NCBI GenBank assembly: GCA_003259005.1
Contig: QLII01000001.1
Coordinates: 3,798,501-3,862,500 of the forward strand
Reading direction: 5' to 3'
DNA: 64,000 bases
Source of the DNA: Spirosoma telluris
GTDB lineage: Bacteria; Bacteroidota; Bacteroidia; Cytophagales; Spirosomataceae
The notes beneath the pieces were generated by a model. It was not told the DNA's origin. It did no database searches and worked only from the letters and a program-made list of their open reading frames with translations. Below are positions 47,463-55,679 of the stretch, piece after piece; positions within the stretch are counted from its first letter, which is position 1, and every line of letters starts with the position of its first letter. Both the position numbers and the translations under genes were made by a program.

Positions 47463-47582
47463 AGGATTTACTTGTGGGATTTTAGGTAAAGTTGAGAAAA
47501 TTGGCGGAAAAATAGCGCAGAATAGGACAAAAGGGGGTAGGAAGGAGTAGAGGGACGAAAGGGAGGATGGTAAAGATCAAGT

Positions 47583-48149
47583 TTAGCCAAGCCGTCGAAT
47601 AATCAGACTATTTACCAGTTCAAAAAGGCCCGCTGGTTTAAGCGTTCGCCAGTTAGCTATGTCAAGCGTACCACCGAAGTTGATGTAGTAATCAAGATGA
47701 TACTTCTTCCATTCACGTTCGATGAACTCCGGCGAATGAATGGCCGCAATCCAGCCATCTTCTACATCCTCAAACCATTCTTCGTAATAACTGTCGTCGG
47801 AACCGTGGAAGTTAAGGATATTCTCACTAATCAGAATGAAGTATTTAATACCCTCGTCTATGAGCAGGTCTATAACCTGCCGCTTAAGGTACATGATGTC
47901 ATTATGGAGTGTATCGTTCCATTCACCAAATAATTCAATAACTACGAATTGTCGTTCGTAATTGGCAAACAGTATCTTGCAATACAGTGTTTCGGAGCCT
48001 ATTTCATCCCAAAGCGGGTGGATGTAATAACCATAAATCGTATTTTCATACTGCTGCATGTTGTACTCCCGCTCATAAAACGGCGACTGCTCGTCTTCCG
48101 ACGCGGTATAGTATTTCTCCCAGCCGTAGAAGGGTTCAATATCCTGCAT
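47583..48149 (-). CDS. Conserved-looking hypothetical protein rich in Tyr and Trp
   Basis: The 188-residue acidic, soluble protein (MQDIEPFYGWEKYYTASEDE) has many aromatic residues, a hydrophobic core pair (ERQFVVIELFGEW, IKYFILISENILNF) and DSYYEEWFEDVEDGWIAAIH. It has no signal peptide and I recognise no family. Its start region abuts a repeat hairpin that fills the gap to a divergent SDR gene. Confidence 0.6.
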   Translation of the reverse strand: MQDIEPFYGWEKYYTASEDEQSPFYEREYNMQQYENTIYGYYIHPLWDEIGSETLYCKILFANYERQFVVIELFGEWNDTLHNDIMYLKRQVIDLLIDEGIKYFILISENILNFHGSDDSYYEEWFEDVEDGWIAAIHSPEFIEREWKKYHLDYYINFGGTLDIANWRTLKPAGLFELVNSLIIRRLG

Positions 48150-48153
48150 AAGT

Positions 48154-48239
48154 CGATAAGTAAATTGATGAATAAGCGAATGAGCGAATAGGTGAGCCGA
48201 AGTTATTCGCTCATCCGCTTATTTCCTCATTCACTTATT
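48154..48239. repeat. Imperfect hairpin of the AATAAGCGAATGAGCGAATA word family
   Basis: Arms of about 36 bases (48154-48190 with 48204-48239) agree at about 29 positions. It lies between divergent genes, so it cannot be a simple terminator. Confidence 0.75.
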
Positions 48240-48301
48240 ATAAAAAACATAACGTTAACCTATACGTGATTGTTGAGGCAGATAATGGGTAAGTTTACTG
48301 C

Positions 48302-49140
48302 ATGAAATCCATCAGTAAAAACATTCTGATTACCGGCGTATCAACGGGTATTGGCTACGGAGCGGCTAAACACTTCATTCAACGGGGCTATACTGTTTTC
48401 GGGAGTGTCCGAACGCAAGTGGATGCAGATCGGTTGCAAGCTGAGTTTGGTGAGGCATTTACTCCCTTATTAGTTGATGTAACGGATGCCGAAGCCGTGA
48501 CTTCGGCGGCCCGTTGGCTCACAGAACGGCTGGCAGGGAGTGGACTGGGTGGTCTGATCAATAATGCAGGTGTTGCCATTGGTGGGCCTTTGCAATATCA
48601 GCCTATGAATGTCTTTAGGCAGCATTTCGAGGTAAATGTGCTAGGGTTAGTTCAGGTGACGCAGGCATTTTTACCATTGCTGGGGGCTCGCGCTAACCAC
48701 CCCGTTCAACCAGGCCGGATTCTGAATATCAGTTCGGTCAATGGGCAGGTTGCCATTCCGTTTATGGGGCCTATGTCGGCTCTAAACATGCCGTAGAAGG
48801 GCTGTCGCACAGTCTTCGTCGGGAGTTGTCTTTATTTGGCATTAAGGTGGTCATTGTGGGACCCGGAGCCGTTAAAACACCGATCTGGGGAAAAGGGACA
48901 GACATGAGCCCCTATGCCGATACGCCCTATTACCCGGCGATGAAACGGTTTTTAAAGCAGGTCGCAGTGTCGGAAAATAAAGGATTCTCCATTGATTACC
49001 TCGGTGAACGCATCGTAGAAATTTATGAAACCGATCGTCCTCAGATTCGGTATGCGTTAGTGCCGGGTAAATTAATGGGCTGGATACTTCCCCGCCTATT
49101 ACCCGCTCGGGTGCTGGACTGGGTTCTGGAACGTATCTAA
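48302..49140 (+). CDS. Short-chain dehydrogenase/reductase, frame broken once
   Basis: One base missing at GGGGCC 48766-48771 splits the 279-residue protein. The NAD(P) motif is TGVSTGIGYG (residues 12-21), NNAG follows near residue 87, the catalytic Ser is in LNISSVNG and the restored YVGSK gives the Tyr/Lys pair. GPGAVKTPIWGKG is typical of the classical SDR C-terminus. The substrate is unknown. It lies 86 bases before a metallo-hydrolase gene, with a repeat between. Confidence 0.88.
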
Positions 49141-49225
49141 GTTGTAATACCGACTGGGACGGTCGGGCGTATAATAGCGTGTAATTAAATGTTCCTTGCC
49201 CGACCGGGACGGTCGGCACTACAAC
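49141..49225. repeat. Paired palindromes CCGACYGGGACGGTCGG
   Basis: The palindrome occurs in the same orientation near 49150-49166 and 49200-49216, inside a larger inverted repeat (49141-49167 with 49199-49225, 21 of 27 positions). It fills the gap between two + strand genes. Confidence 0.8.
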
Positions 49226-49226
49226 T

Positions 49227-50071
49227 ATGCTGAAACCAGCCTTTCAAAAAGACGAAGCTCTTCTTGCGACTATCGAAGCCGCTCGAAGCCTGCCTGATGC
49301 CCTGCAAATTTGGTGGCTTGGGCAAAGTGGTTTTTTGTTGCAGTACAACGGCAATCACCTGTTGTTTGACCCTTATCTGTCCGATTCGCTGAGCCGGAAA
49401 TATGCCGATACAGACAAGCCGCATGTACGGATCTCAGAGATTGCGATCGAGCCCTCCCAATTAACCATGATCGACGTTGTTACGTCGAGCCATAATCACA
49501 CCGATCATCTGGATGCCGAAACACTGTTGCCACTCATGGCGGCTAATCCAGACCTACAGTTTGTGATTCCTGAAGCCAATCGTACATTCATTGCCGACCG
49601 GCTTAAAACAGCCCCCCCTGCCCCATTGGCCTGACAGATGGACAAACGGCTACGGTTGGGCCATTCATTTTTCATGGCGTTCCGGCTGCGCATAACGAGA
49701 TCGAACGAGACGCTGATGGACGTTGTAAATTCATGGGCTTTGTGGTGGAGTTGGGTCCTTATCGGGTGTATCATTCAGGAGATACGCTCTGGTATGATGG
49801 CATGGTGGACATCCTCCGGCCATTTACTATAGACGTTGCCTTTCTACCCATCAACGGCAACAAACCCGAACGACGGGTAGCCGGTAATCTGAACTCCGAT
49901 GAAGCTGCCCGGCTGGGTCGAGAGATTGGTGCGAAGCTGGTCATCCCGCATCACTACGACTTATTCGAATTCAATACCGCTGACCCTGCCGATTTTGTTA
50001 GCGCCTGTGAGCAGTATGGTACACCCTACCATGTGATGAAGTTAGGTGAGCACATACGTATAAGCCGGTAG
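49227..50071 (+). CDS. UlaG-like metallo-beta-lactamase fold hydrolase, frame broken once
   Basis: One C missing from CCCC 49621-49624 splits the 281-residue protein. The start IWWLGQSGFLLQYNGNHLLFDPYLSD and the metal motif SSHNHTDHLD identify the UlaG/YjqF-type branch. Further ligands are in FHGVPAAHNEIE, YHSGDTLWYDG and IPHHYDLF. UlaG is L-ascorbate-6-phosphate lactonase; many relatives hydrolyse other or unknown substrates. It is cytoplasmic. Confidence 0.88.
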
Positions 50072-50114
50072 AAGCAGGTTTCAGGCAGCTTTGTTCTGTA
50101 ACCGAACAACTGCC

Positions 50115-51355
50115 ATGAAAAACGCCTTACTTCTCTGTCTGTTTGCGGCTTCTCCACTGCTGGCCCAGCCTGATACCACCCAGCAAAAGCCACTGAATTT
50201 CAAGATTCAGGTGGTTGATAATCAGATCAGCATTGGGTATGGTATGGCCATTGGGGATGTAGATGGCGACAAACAACCCGATATTCTGCTGGCCGATCAG
50301 AAAGAAATTGTCTGGTATAAAAATCCCGCGAATAAAACGAGTCCGTGGAAGCGGTACGTAATGGCTGCGAATCTGACCCCGCAGGATAACGTTTGCATTG
50401 CTGCCCGCGATCTTAATGGCGACGGACTTGTGGAGGTAGCCGTTGGGCAGGCTGGAATCCCGCCGAAACCAATGATAGCACCAAATCGGGCGCTGTTTTC
50501 TACCTCATTCGCCCACAAGACCCAACCCAACGCTGGGAACCCGTGCGGCTACCTCACGAGGTGACAACCCATCGCATGCGCTGGGCCAACGTTGGGAAAA
50601 ATAATTACCAACTCATTGTGGTACCACTGCACGGACTGGGCAACAAAAACGGTGAAGGACGTGGTGTTCGGATTTGGGGCTATGAGTTTCCGAAAGACCT
50701 ACGCGGCAACTGGAAACGACATTTAGTCGATTCGACCATGCACCTGACGCATAACTTCGAGATTTGGGAAGATGGCGACAATGGATCGGCAACAGGTCTG
50801 ATTGTTGCCAGTAAAGAAGGGGGCAATATCTTCCAGTGGCGCAAAAAGAAATGGCTCCCTGTGGATGACGAATCGGCGAGTAATTCGCTGCCCTTACTGA
50901 CCAACGATGTAGCAGGCATTGGGGAGATCAGACGCCTGAACAATGGCAAAAGCATTGCCACGATTCAGCCCATGCATGGGAATTTGCTTCAGGTAGAAAG
51001 CGGATTTTATTCGCTCAAGAAACCCCAAAAACTGGCTGGTGACAAACAAATCGATGTCCTAAGCGACATGCTTAGCCAGGGACACGCGTTGGTTTGCGGT
51101 GACTTTTTAGGGCTAGGAAACGATCAGATTGTAGCGGGCTGGCGTAATCCAAACGCGTATAAAAAAGTAGGCATTCGCTTGTTTAAACCGCAGGAAGTCA
51201 AAAATTGGCAGGGTTATCCGCTCGACGACAGTGTTCGGATGGCCTGCGAGGACCTGCAAGCAGCTGACCTGGATGGCGATGGTGATCTGGATATTATCGC
51301 GTCGGGCCGGGCAACATTGAATGTGCTGATTTACTGGAATAACCGAATACCTTAG
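50115..51355 (+). CDS. Secreted VCBS/FG-GAP repeat protein, frame broken once
   Basis: From the ATG at 50115 (MKNALLLCLFAASPLLAQPD, signal peptide) the joined protein has 413 residues. The base is lost at GG 50450-50451; restored it reads VAVGQGWNPAETNDSTKSGA. Calcium-binding FG-GAP-like loops are GDVDGDKQPDILLAD, ARDLNGDGLVEVAV and AADLDGDGDLDIIASGR, near both ends of the chain, which suggests a beta-propeller. It is exported; binding partner unknown. Confidence 0.85.
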
Positions 51356-51358
51356 AAC

Positions 51359-51441
51359 GGTTTACGGTATTCGGTTTATGGTGGCGGTCTCGTGCGTTAT
51401 TCATGTACCAATCTGCCATCATAAACCGAATACCGTAAACC
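51359..51441. repeat. Long hairpin of the GTTTACGGTATTCGGTTTA word family
   Basis: 27-base arms (51359-51385 with 51415-51441) differ at one position. It lies between convergent genes and can act as a bidirectional terminator. Confidence 0.85.
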
Positions 51442-51447
51442 TGACAC

Positions 51448-51795
51448 CTAATGCCCCAACTGTCCGGCAAGCGACTGTAAGGCTGATGAGACAGCTTCGA
51501 GTCGGGTAGCCATATCCCCTTCTGAACCCATAAACGTACTGAACTCAGTTGTTTGCGTGGCTAAGGTGTCGAGCAATTGAATGAACTCGTTCGTATTGAT
51601 CTCATCACTTTCCAATTGCGTTTTTACCTGTTCGAGCGTGTTCGTAAGATCTTTCGCGTTTTCGGCCTGACTGAGTTGAGCCAGCCATTGGTCAATAACT
51701 CCCAAGCCGCTTTGCGGTGTTTTGGGTCCTCCTTCACTCTCCAGAACGTTCATCGTTGAGTCGAGGAGTTCAGAGGATTCTTCGTGAGTCAGCAT
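51448..51795 (-). CDS. Tandem paralogue 3, small helical protein of unknown function
   Basis: The 115-residue helical protein (MLTHEESSELLDSTMNVLES) has the same plan as the two genes before it: an N-terminal segment LLDSTMNVLES, a core GLGVIDQWLAQLSQAENAKDL and a C-terminal EFIQLLDTLATQTTEF. It is the most diverged of the three. It starts one base after the stop of paralogue 2. No signal peptide or Cys; function unknown. Confidence 0.7.
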   Translation of the reverse strand: MLTHEESSELLDSTMNVLESEGGPKTPQSGLGVIDQWLAQLSQAENAKDLTNTLEQVKTQLESDEINTNEFIQLLDTLATQTTEFSTFMGSEGDMATRLEAVSSALQSLAGQLGH

Positions 51796-51796
51796 A

Positions 51797-52147
51797 TTAG
51801 ATCTGGTTAGTGAAACTTCGCAAGGCAGTGGCTAACTGCTTCAGCTGATTCATCGTCGTTGGGTCAACCGATGGTTCGTGCGAGAGGGCAAGAGTATGAC
51901 TAGCCATACTGAGCAGCCAGTGGCGAATTTTTTCACCGTCAGGCTGTCCTGTTTTCAAATGGTCACGCAGGGCGGTTACCTCGGCCAGAATCCGCTCGGC
52001 ACCCACATCGCCTGGTAGTGCATTTAGCCAGCCTTCCAATAATAAAATACCCTGTTCGGCTGATAGCTTGGCATGGCTACCGTCGCCCAATGCGCCCAGG
52101 GTATCATTCAACATTCGATGTTCAAGAGTTGTTCTGGTTCCTTCCAT
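51797..52147 (-). CDS. Tandem paralogue 2, small helical protein of unknown function
   Basis: From the ATG at 52147 (MEGTRTTLEHRMLNDTLGAL) there are 116 residues; the longer frame from 52279 overlaps the previous gene and is rejected. The core AEQGILLLEGWLNALPGD aligns with PEQGIKLLDSWLRALQGD of paralogue 1, and IRHWLLSMASHTLALS with IRDLLLSLADKTQAVA. All-helical and soluble. Confidence 0.7.
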   Translation of the reverse strand: MEGTRTTLEHRMLNDTLGALGDGSHAKLSAEQGILLLEGWLNALPGDVGAERILAEVTALRDHLKTGQPDGEKIRHWLLSMASHTLALSHEPSVDPTTMNQLKQLATALRSFTNQI

Positions 52148-52199
52148 GGTTATGTAGTTATGGTTTTGTAGTCTATTGGTCGAAAAATGTATTGTGTCA

Positions 52200-52547
52200 T
52201 TAGGATTTACTACCAAAACCGCGTAGAATTTTTGATAGACTTTCCAGACCGCCCGTCCAGGTACCCTCCGAATTGGCATCCTCGGCTACGGCTTGTGTTT
52301 TATCGGCCAGGCTCAGCAATAGGTCGCGGATATACTGATCGTCTGGTGTAGTAGCCTGCAAGGCTGTGCGAAGTTCACTGAGCTGGCCTTTGATCTGGTC
52401 AATATTTGGATCGCCCTGTAAGGCCCGTAGCCAACTGTCGAGCAACTTGATGCCCTGCTCCGGCGATATGGCAACTATATGCCCGTTATGGCGGAACGTA
52501 CTAAGTGTATTCGTGAGCGCCTGTTCTTCCAGATTATTCGATCCCAT
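52200..52547 (-). CDS. Tandem paralogue 1, small helical protein of unknown function
   Basis: The 115-residue protein (MGSNNLEEQALTNTLSTFRH) carries the shared core PEQGIKLLDSWLRALQGD, a middle helix QIKGQLSELRTALQ and the C-terminal IRDLLLSLADKTQAVAED. It is first of the three paralogues and follows a 51-residue acidic protein gene by about 117 bases. I know no named family; the layout suggests a small helical bundle. Confidence 0.7.
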   Translation of the reverse strand: MGSNNLEEQALTNTLSTFRHNGHIVAISPEQGIKLLDSWLRALQGDPNIDQIKGQLSELRTALQATTPDDQYIRDLLLSLADKTQAVAEDANSEGTWTGGLESLSKILRGFGSKS

Positions 52548-52664
52548 CGTCTTAAAATTTACCCAATAACAGGTTTACTGTTCTCCAAATAACCCAATGG
52601 AAGGCGGTTTGTTTGCCAATGAAGAAGAACGAAACCCCATACCATCCACTCGCGCCGTATCGCT

Positions 52665-52820
52665 TCAGGGCGTATCCGCTTGGGCGGCCTGATCTTCCCC
52701 ATTATCTCCTGTGTCGTCAGATTCGCCCGAAAACCGGTCTTCGGCCGATCCGCCATTGCTTCCCGTTGTGTCGTCCATATCGACAATAGGATCTGTAGGT
52801 AATTGCTGGTTCTGTGTCAT
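52665..52820 (-). CDS. 51-residue acidic protein upstream of the paralogue trio
   Basis: The ATG at 52820 opens a frame of 51 residues (MTQNQQLPTDPIVDMDDTTG ... EDQAAQADTP) of which about 13 are Asp or Glu and almost none basic. It is on the same strand as the trio and may be its first gene. It looks disordered. Small acidic proteins are hard to prove from sequence alone. Confidence 0.45.
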   Translation of the reverse strand: MTQNQQLPTDPIVDMDDTTGSNGGSAEDRFSGESDDTGDNGEDQAAQADTP

Positions 52821-52990
52821 TGCTATCTGGGGTTTTGTTGTTAATCAATTCGACTGACGGCTTGCCAGTGCAGATTTTCAAGTATGGCAATCAACTGAAA
52901 TAGCACGGTTAGTTTGAAAAAAACCGACTCCTGCGTCGATTGTTCGCAGGAACAACCTATTTTTCTCCCCAAATGAGAAGTTGATCAGCT

Positions 52991-53392
52991 ATGGACGCCA
53001 CCCGTTTACAACCCGAATTACAGTATCAGTTTGCCCGAAGTGGAGGAGCAGGTGGACAAAATGTGAACAAAGTTGCCACAAAGGCTGAGCTACGATTCAG
53101 CGTCCGGGATTCGCTACTACTTACCGATGAGGAGCGGACGATTCTGGAAGAAAAATTAGCCAACAAACTAACCACTGAAGGCGAATTGGTGCTCACTCAC
53201 CAAACCGAGCGGACGCAGTTAGGCAATAAAGAGAAGGTAACGAAGAAGTTTTACCGACTCATCGAAAAAGCCTTTGCCGTGACAAAACCGCGCAAACCCA
53301 CAAAACCCTCAAAAGCCTCTGTTGAGGAACGGATTGCCCGCAAAAAGCAGAAAAGTGACACCAAGGTGAATCGGAAGAAAGTTGATTATTAA
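52991..53392 (+). CDS. arfB: ArfB/YaeJ-like peptidyl-tRNA hydrolase (ribosome rescue)
   Basis: The 133-residue protein has the RF-1-type catalytic motif GGAGGQNVNKV at residues 19-29 and a basic C-terminal tail (KPRKPTKPSKASVEERIARK) that in ArfB enters the empty mRNA channel. It hydrolyses peptidyl-tRNA on stalled ribosomes without a stop codon. No codon-recognition domain is present, which separates it from RF1 and RF2. It stands alone ahead of the sigma factor. Confidence 0.9.
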   Translation: MDATRLQPELQYQFARSGGAGGQNVNKVATKAELRFSVRDSLLLTDEERTILEEKLANKLTTEGELVLTHQTERTQLGNKEKVTKKFYRLIEKAFAVTKPRKPTKPSKASVEERIARKKQKSDTKVNRKKVDY

Positions 53393-53448
53393 GTTGCTTT
53401 TTGACTTTATTTTAGAAAAAGTTAAAACCAACTAAGGGGATTTTTGCA

Positions 53449-53463
53449 AAAAGTTGTCTTATC
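53449..53463 (+). promoter_or_regulatory. 15-base motif before the ECF sigma gene
   Basis: AAAAGTTGTCTTATC here matches AAAAGTTGTCTCATC at 54310-54324, before fecR, at 14 of 15 positions. The two are otherwise in unrelated sequence, so it is probably a promoter or operator word of this regulatory system. Confidence 0.6.
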
Positions 53464-53513
53464 TTATATAGACGATTGGCTCAACGAGAGACCAACCTGT
53501 TTACTCACAGGCT

Positions 53514-54221
53514 ATGCAAGTACGTCAACTGATTGATCCCGTAAGCCAGCCTTTTCCGGCACATTCTACCGCCCCATATCTGGTTGGAGAGCCCATTGAG
53601 TCAATGGAAGAAAAGACCGTTGGCAATGATACGGAGCTATTTCTCCGGCGGACTTTTGAGGAGAACCCACAAAGAGGGTGCGAACTCCTGTTCCGGCGGT
53701 ACCACCAGGCCCTATGCAGCCACGCGGTTCGGTTCGTGTACTCGAAAGAAACGGCTGAAGATCTGGTTAGTGACGTTTTTTGCAAATTCTGGAAAACCAA
53801 AGCCTATGAACGTGTAACGTCTTCCTATCGGTATTATCTATTTCAAAGCGTTCGTAATGAGGCTTATAATTACCTCCGTCTGGAGTTCCAGGAACTAGAC
53901 GATATTGAAACCGCCGAAACAAAGGAAGGTGTGTTCAGCCAGCGACCCGATCAGATTGTTCAGTTCGAAGAAGTGCTGCATCGGGTAGAAGAAATGGTTG
54001 AATCACTACCACCACAATGCCGTAAAGTCTTTCTGTTAAGCCGCTTCGAAGGGAAAAAATACCAGGATATCGCAACCGAACTAGGCTTATCGATCAAAAC
54101 CATTGAAGCGCATATTGGCAAAGCACTAAGTACGGTCAGAAAGGGCCTAAAAGATCATTGGCTATTGGTACTGATAGCTACCTGTGGATTTTTAGAACGG
54201 GGATTCTTAGAACCCATATGA
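53514..54221 (+). CDS. ECF RNA polymerase sigma factor
   Basis: Region 2 (ELLFRRYHQALCSHAVRFVY, then ETAEDLVSDVFCKFWK) and region 4 (LPPQCRKVFLLSRFEGKKYQ, DIATELGLSIKTIEAHIGKAL) are clear, separated by a short linker, as in Bacteroidetes FecI-type sigma factors. The frame gives 235 residues from the ATG at 53514; the ATG at 53604 (MEEKTVGNDTELFLRRTF, 205 residues) is closer to the family N-terminus. It is paired with FecR downstream and should drive transcription of the SusC/SusD genes once the signal is received. Confidence 0.9.
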   Translation: MQVRQLIDPVSQPFPAHSTAPYLVGEPIESMEEKTVGNDTELFLRRTFEENPQRGCELLFRRYHQALCSHAVRFVYSKETAEDLVSDVFCKFWKTKAYERVTSSYRYYLFQSVRNEAYNYLRLEFQELDDIETAETKEGVFSQRPDQIVQFEEVLHRVEEMVESLPPQCRKVFLLSRFEGKKYQDIATELGLSIKTIEAHIGKALSTVRKGLKDHWLLVLIATCGFLERGFLEPI

Positions 54222-54309
54222 TTTAAAAATGAGGGGGAAGCGTCTGAAAATTCATAACTGATCCTAGCCGCTTCTGTATACCCTCATCGCATCATAAGGG
54301 AAGTTCACC

Positions 54310-54324
54310 AAAAGTTGTCTCATC
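54310..54324 (+). promoter_or_regulatory. 15-base motif before fecR
   Basis: Second copy of the motif at 53449-53463. It lies 18 bases before the fecR start codon, so it may mark a transcript start for fecR. Confidence 0.6.
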
Positions 54325-54341
54325 AATAAGCAAGACACACC

Positions 54342-55349
54342 ATGGATTCCGAAATCAATAAAGAACTGATATTTAGCCATTTCGCCCGAAAAGCCTCTCC
54401 GCTCCAACGCGAACTGATTGCAAAATGGCTTCACTCAACAGCAAATGAAGAGCAATACTACGAGTGGCTGGAAGAATGGGAAAACCGGAATCCACAGTAC
54501 CTGACGCAAACAGAAAAGGCAACCCAGCAGTACACAGCTTTTTTAGCCGATAATCCGCACACCGAAGAGACTTACCCAAACGAAGCCCCCCTACCGCTGC
54601 CTGTATCGAGGTTCTGGAACAGGCCGTTCTGGTTAGTTGCGGCTTCGCTTGTGCTGGTCATGAGCATAGCGGGTCTGTTTTTTCGCAACCAGCTTGTTTA
54701 CCAGACCTACACAACGGCGTTCGGCGAAACTCAATCCGTGAAACTGGCCGATGGGAGTACCGTCAGGCTGAATGCGAATTCGAGCCTGAAGGTACCTCGC
54801 TGGGGATTTGGGCAGACAAGCCGGGAAGTCCTCCTGACGGGCGAAGCCGATTTTTCGGTAACCCACACGCCTGACGATCAGAAGTTTGTGGTGAAAACCA
54901 CGAATGATTTTGAGGTAGTCGTATTAGGTACGGAGTTCACTGTTTTTGCCCGGAAACGCGGGGCCAGGGTATTGCTGAACAAGGGCAAGGTTCAGCTCCA
55001 CTATCAGGAGAATAAAATCAAAAAGCTGGTAACCATGAAACCCGGCGATCTGGTCACCCTCGATCCAGCCAACCACATCGCCTTGAAAACACGCAGGGAG
55101 TATCAGCCCTCCCCTACCGGAAACGAGAAACGGTTTGTCTTTGAGGAAACCAGTCTGGAAGAGGTGGCCTATATGCTCGAAGAGAACTACGGGCTTCAGG
55201 TGGAGATTAAAAACCGTGCATTAGCCGAACGTGTACTGATGGGTTCATTTCAGGCTGACAACGTCGATCAACTCCTGCTATCCATTTCGGAATTGCTTGA
55301 CATCAATGTAGTAAGGCAGGGCAACCGAGTTCAAATTATGGACAAATAG
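54342..55349 (+). CDS. FecR-type anti-sigma factor
   Basis: The 335-residue protein has a cytoplasmic N-terminal domain that binds the sigma factor (LQRELIAKWLHSTANEEQYY), one membrane helix at about 86-106 (FWLVAASLVLVMSIAGLFF) and a periplasmic FecR domain (YTTAFGETQSVKLADGSTVR, LNANSSLKVP, FVVKTTNDFEVVVLGTEF), ending in a DUF4974 region that contacts the STN domain of the transducer (FEETSLEEVAYMLEENYG). Length and order are typical. It holds the sigma factor inactive until SusC signals. Confidence 0.93.
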   Translation: MDSEINKELIFSHFARKASPLQRELIAKWLHSTANEEQYYEWLEEWENRNPQYLTQTEKATQQYTAFLADNPHTEETYPNEAPLPLPVSRFWNRPFWLVAASLVLVMSIAGLFFRNQLVYQTYTTAFGETQSVKLADGSTVRLNANSSLKVPRWGFGQTSREVLLTGEADFSVTHTPDDQKFVVKTTNDFEVVVLGTEFTVFARKRGARVLLNKGKVQLHYQENKIKKLVTMKPGDLVTLDPANHIALKTRREYQPSPTGNEKRFVFEETSLEEVAYMLEENYGLQVEIKNRALAERVLMGSFQADNVDQLLLSISELLDINVVRQGNRVQIMDK

Positions 55350-55679
55350 CTGATCTAGCGTAACTCATTCAAACTCATGGGAATGCCTGTTGAGGAGCTT
55401 CATACTGTCTATGAATAACAGTAATTCCCGATAGACTAATAGATAAATCGTTGATAATCAAATTTTTAATTTTTTCTTGGAAACCAAAATTTACCTACTA
55501 ATCTTTGCCCATCAATTAACAATACTAGTGATGCTTCCTACTGATTGATACGGATTTTGAGCTATTCGGCCTGGCCAGCTACTAGCCCACCAGAAGATCG
55601 TGATCAATCTATGAATCCCAACCGATAAACCATCCATGTCCATTTATTGGACAAGCAGTCAATCAATTCCTTACCTATT
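55350..55679 (+). other. Leader and promoter region of the SusC gene
   Basis: No gene-like frame is seen. CTTGG near 55479 and TAATCTTTG near 55499 form a pair 18 bases apart that resembles the -33/-7 pattern with one extra base. The 15-base motif found before the sigma and fecR genes is absent here. A leader of about 150 bases would result. Confidence 0.4.

Noticed and set aside
48154..48239. Hairpin as a terminator
   Set aside because: It lies between divergently transcribed genes, upstream of both, and has no T-run; it is better treated as one of the dispersed word-repeat elements.
52559..52786. 75-residue minus-strand frame upstream of the paralogue trio
   Set aside because: It overlaps the 51-residue acidic protein in another frame; its composition (many Arg, Pro and Trp) looks like an out-of-phase reading.
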